Assembly: GCA_946480465.1 (NCBI GenBank)
Contig: CAMLJY010000151.1
Coordinates: 1 to 8,172 of the forward strand
Direction: 5' to 3'
From: an uncultured Burkholderiales bacterium
Lineage (GTDB): Bacteria > Pseudomonadota > Gammaproteobacteria > Burkholderiales > Burkholderiaceae
Length of the DNA stretch: 8,172 bases
Shown: in pieces, positions 6,666-8,172 of the stretch
Layout of the letters: each line of letters opens with the position of its first letter
How positions within the stretch are numbered: the first letter of the stretch is position 1
Position numbers and translations under genes: made by a program
The notes under the pieces: model-generated
Databases searched by the model: none
What the model was told of the DNA's origin: nothing
Seen by the model: only the letters and a program-made list of their open reading frames with translations

Positions 6666-6875
6666 GTGGCCAGGAAGTTCCCGATCCGGCCGAGCCACCC
6701 CGAGCGGGTGTGCTGGGGCTGCGACCGCTACTGCGCCGCCGACGGGATGATGTGCGGCAACGGCTCGGTGCGCACGCCGCACCCGGCGGAACTGTTCGGC
6801 GACGACTGGGCGGACTGGGAGCCGCCCAGCGCCGGCCCGCAGCCTGAGGGCGACGATCAATCGCCGGCTGCTTGA
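6666..6875 (+). CDS. DUF3079 small four-cysteine protein
   Basis: This 69-residue protein matches my memory of DUF3079 (short proteins starting MAKKFP..HPERICWGCDRYC). The sequence begins VARKFPIRPSHPERVCWGCD with the GTG read as Met. Four cysteines (16, 19, 23 and 30, spaced C-x2-C-x3-C-x6-C) suggest a metal or iron-sulfur site, though no function is established. The stretch RTPHPAELFGDDWADWE follows, then an acidic, low-complexity tail. The GTG start is supported by AGAAGG (6651-6656), which overlaps the hemerythrin stop codon nine bases upstream. The 13-nt gap implies one operon with the hemerythrin gene. Its stop codon lies inside the next FNR-type box. It could support the hemerythrin, for example in iron handling, but that is a guess. 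Confidence 0.82.
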   Translation: MARKFPIRPSHPERVCWGCDRYCAADGMMCGNGSVRTPHPAELFGDDWADWEPPSAGPQPEGDDQSPAA

Positions 6876-6885
6876 GGCGTCTCAA
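6872..6885 (+). promoter_or_regulatory. FNR-type palindrome upstream of yitT
   Basis: TTGAGGCGTCTCAA is a perfect TTGAG-N4-CTCAA palindrome, 8 of 10 to the FNR consensus. Its centre is 43.5 nt before the YitT-family ATG at 6922, nearly the same distance as the box in front of narX and the hemerythrin gene. The matching -10 position (6908-6913, CACACT) fits only 3 of 6. The box overlaps the TGA stop of the DUF3079 gene. Confidence 0.5.
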
Positions 6886-6921
6886 AGCGCGCGCGGGCCG
6901 GGGCCCGCACACTGGCTGACC

Positions 6922-7575
6922 ATGGCCACGCCTTCCGTTGCTCCGCGGGCGGACGCTCCCGGCGGAGCGCCGCACACCGTTGCCGACGATCTGCAGGCCG
7001 GCGCGACGGCGGTGATCCTCGTGTCGCTGGGCCTGGCGCTGCTCAACAGCGCGGGCCTGGTCACCGGCGGCGCGCCCGGGCTGGGCTTTCTGCTGAGCTA
7101 CGTCACCGGCCTGCCGCTCGGCGCCGCGCTGTTCCTGGTCAACCTGCCGTTCTATCTGCTGGGCTGGCGCGGCATGGGCCTGCGCTTCACGCTGAAGACG
7201 CTGGCGGCGGTGACCGGCCTGTCGCTGGGCGTGGAAGCGGTGCGCCTGGTGCTGGCGGTGCAGGCTTCGCCGCCCTACGCGGCGCTGGCCGGCGGCGTGC
7301 TGATCGGCACCGGCCTGCTCGTGATGTTCCGGCACCAGGCGAGTTTCGGCGGCATCAACATCCTGGCGCTGTACCTGCAGCGGCGGCTGGGCTGGCCTGC
7401 CGGCAAGGTGCAGATGGCGGTCGACCTCGGCATTCTCGTGGGCGCCTTCTTCGTGCTGGACGCGGGGCGCGTCGGCTGGTCGGTGCTGGGGTCGATGGCG
7501 ATGAATGCGGTGTTGATCTGGAATCACCGGCCGGGGCGGTACTTGGGGGGAGTGCGCTCTGGCGAGCGGGGGTGA
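6922..7575 (+). CDS. YitT family (DUF161) membrane protein
   Basis: This 217-residue integral membrane protein has about six hydrophobic segments (near 25-48, 52-80, 90-112, 118-136, 164-180 and 185-202). Family marks are LNSAGLVTGGAPGLGFLLSY, with a Gly-rich loop after TM1, and FRHQASFGGINILALYLQRR between TM4 and TM5. The YitT family is widespread and its biochemical role is not established; some members are called putative transporters. This version lacks the C-terminal DUF2179 domain of longer members. The ATG at 6922 follows an FNR-type palindrome, and no ribosome binding site is seen in the preceding 20 bases, so it may be translated from a leaderless mRNA. A 46-nt gap separates it from the DUF3079 gene, so read-through from the hemerythrin operon is also possible. 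Confidence 0.85.
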   Translation: MATPSVAPRADAPGGAPHTVADDLQAGATAVILVSLGLALLNSAGLVTGGAPGLGFLLSYVTGLPLGAALFLVNLPFYLLGWRGMGLRFTLKTLAAVTGLSLGVEAVRLVLAVQASPPYAALAGGVLIGTGLLVMFRHQASFGGINILALYLQRRLGWPAGKVQMAVDLGILVGAFFVLDAGRVGWSVLGSMAMNAVLIWNHRPGRYLGGVRSGERG

Positions 7576-7582
7576 GGGGGGC

Positions 7583-7607
7583 GACCCATGGTGGGTCTTG
7601 CTCCTTT
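7583..7607 (+). terminator. Candidate intrinsic terminator of yitT
   Basis: GACCCA (7583-7588) and TGGGTC (7592-7597) form a perfect 6-bp stem with a 3-nt loop, starting 8 nt after the yitT stop. The T-rich stretch TTGCTCCTTT follows. The stem is short and the T-tract is broken, so this is a modest candidate. Confidence 0.4.
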
Positions 7608-7676
7608 GCGCTTTGCGCTCGGCGGCCGGCGGCTGGCGGCTGGCGGCTGGCGGCCGGCGGTCGGCGGCCTGCGGTT
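7604..7676. repeat. Heptanucleotide tandem array
   Basis: Two copies of CTTTGCG (7604-7610, 7611-7617) are followed after three bases by seven consecutive 7-bp units of GGCGGCY type (7621-7669): GGCGGCC, three GGCGGCT, GGCGGCC, GGCGGTC and GGCGGCC. A decayed unit TGCGGTT (7670-7676) ends the array. The repeats are noncoding by position. Long open frames here arise because 7-bp units in GC-rich DNA rarely make stop codons. Confidence 0.85.
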
Positions 7677-7748
7677 GACTGCCGCGCGGTCGGGTCTCGC
7701 GCTCGCGCTCTGCCATCTGCGGTTGACTGCCAAGCGGCCGGGTCTCGC
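7670..7748 (+). repeat. 31-bp direct repeat at 48-bp spacing
   Basis: The sequence from TGCGGTTGACTGCC at 7670-7700 recurs at 7718-7748, with the shared tail CGGGTCTCGC and 28 of 31 positions identical. It continues directly from the heptamer array, suggesting an unequal-exchange or slippage duplication. With only two copies it is not a CRISPR. Confidence 0.75.
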
Positions 7749-7763
7749 CCCGGCGGGCGAGTC

Positions 7764-7791
7764 ACTTCTTTCTGCTGGCCCAGAAAGAAGT
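7764..7791. repeat. A/T-rich hairpin with AAAGAAGTAACC motif
   Basis: ACTTCTTTCTG (7764-7774) and CAGAAAGAAGT (7781-7791) are perfect 11-bp arms around the 6-nt loop CTGGCC, followed by AACCAAGAAAG. From memory, similar AAAGAAAGTAACCAAAGAAAG motifs are common between genes of GC-rich beta- and gammaproteobacteria. It marks the left border of the large inverted element and could act as a bidirectional stop for transcription. Confidence 0.65.
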
Positions 7792-8146
7792 AACCAAGAA
7801 AGAGGGCCTGAACGTCCATCCGTGCATCCGCACGCTGAGTGCATCCGCCACAGTTGTGGCTCGACACCCTGGCATTCCTAATACCCCGAACCGTCGGTCA
7901 GCAGATTGGCACGTAAGCCGCCCTGGCATGCGAAAGCATGCAGCGTGTCGCGCCCTGAGCGGGACCGCATGGCACGCAAAAGACGCGGCACGCATGCGGA
8001 TGCCAGAGGGTGTTCACTGCCAATCTGGTGACCGACGGTTCGGGGTATTGAAGACGCCGGAGAGGTGAACACACCGTGCTGGAAGCGATGGCGTGCGGAG
8101 GCACGGATCGACGTTTCAGGTGCTTTCTTTGCCTACTTTCTTTGCA
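7781..8146. repeat. Large imperfect inverted repeat (two facing copies of one extragenic repeat)
   Basis: The left half and the reverse complement of the right half align over most of their length. The outer blocks are 7783-7800 versus 8144-8123 (A-rich, of the type AAAGAAAGTA..CAAAGAAAG). Next come 7807-7835 versus 8120-8091 (29 and 30 nt, two mismatches and one indel, containing ATCCGTGC and TCCGCACGC). The inner blocks are 7880-7911 versus 8018-8049 (32 bp, one mismatch) and CTGGCAT 7923-7929 versus ATGCCAG 8000-8006. The symmetry centre is about 7964.5. Sequence between the blocks has diverged. No transposase, credible gene or clear target duplication is seen. It could be a MITE-like or BIME-like element. 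Confidence 0.8.
7880..8049. repeat. Core 170-bp cruciform with 32-bp arms
   Basis: The arms begin AATACCCCGAACCGTCGGTC (7880-7899) and end in the matching GACCGACGGTTCGGGGTATT (8030-8049). Overall 31 of 32 base pairs match. Inside are the extra pair CTGGCAT/ATGCCAG, a perfect 6-bp hairpin GCATGC-GAAA-GCATGC with a GNRA-type loop (7926-7941), and GCGTGTCGCG (7943-7952) against CGCGGCACGC (7984-7993), 9 of 10 with the odd pair a G-U wobble. Both strands would fold stably. Whether it is transcribed is unknown. Confidence 0.8.
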
Positions 8147-8172
8147 CCCGGTATGTGTCAAGGTAGTTGTCG

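Noticed and set aside
6649..7716. Minus-strand open frame of 355 codons
   Set aside because: It lies opposite the DUF3079 and yitT genes and runs through the heptamer array, giving repetitive Gln/Arg/Ala/Pro sequence without a domain.
7604..7750. CRISPR-like array
   Set aside because: The 7-bp units are contiguous with no spacers, and the 31-bp unit occurs only twice with related spacing sequence. No cas genes are present.
7856..8161. Small open frames of 64-97 codons on both strands in the right-hand region
   Set aside because: They lie within the inverted repeat and have no ribosome binding site or recognisable motif. Their coding potential is explained by the repeats.

Overview
The window is GC-rich DNA, around 70% GC by eye. 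Its genes for nitrate respiration, a hemerythrin-like protein, a DUF3079 protein and a YitT-family membrane protein look most like a denitrifying or nitrate-respiring betaproteobacterium of the Burkholderiales. This is inferred from protein character, gene content and base composition, not from a search.

Positions 1-5990 form one nitrate-respiration block on the minus strand, in transcription order narX, narL, narK1, narK2 and narG. narG is cut by the left edge after 91 residues. NarX (membrane nitrate/nitrite sensor kinase) and NarL (response regulator) overlap by 32 nt. A 298-nt gap then holds a 9/10 FNR/ANR/DNR-type box (3321-3334) with a plausible -10 element at class II spacing, so narK1K2G(HJI) probably has its own anaerobic promoter. 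NarK1 and NarK2 are two different MFS transporters, probably nitrate/proton symport and nitrate/nitrite antiport, 22 nt apart.

From 5991 rightward the genes are on the plus strand: a hemerythrin (HHE) protein, a small four-cysteine DUF3079 protein, and a YitT-family membrane protein. The narX/hemerythrin divergent region is only 86 nt. It contains one FNR-like palindrome centred 42.5 nt from the narX ATG and 44.5 nt from the hemerythrin ATG. A second palindrome, overlapping the DUF3079 stop codon, is centred 43.5 nt from the yitT ATG. With the usual class II geometry (-41.5), all three genes would give transcripts starting 1-3 nt before the ATG. None has a convincing ribosome binding site. 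This repeated layout, an apparent leaderless anaerobic regulon around narXL, is the most interesting regulatory observation.

Positions 7576-8172 hold no credible gene. After a weak terminator-like hairpin come a heptanucleotide tandem array, a 31-bp direct repeat at 48-bp spacing, and a roughly 370-bp imperfect inverted repeat (about 7781-8146). Its best-conserved arms are 32 bp with one mismatch, enclosing a nested hairpin core. It resembles two copies of a dispersed extragenic repeat in inverted orientation, or a non-autonomous (MITE/BIME-like) element.
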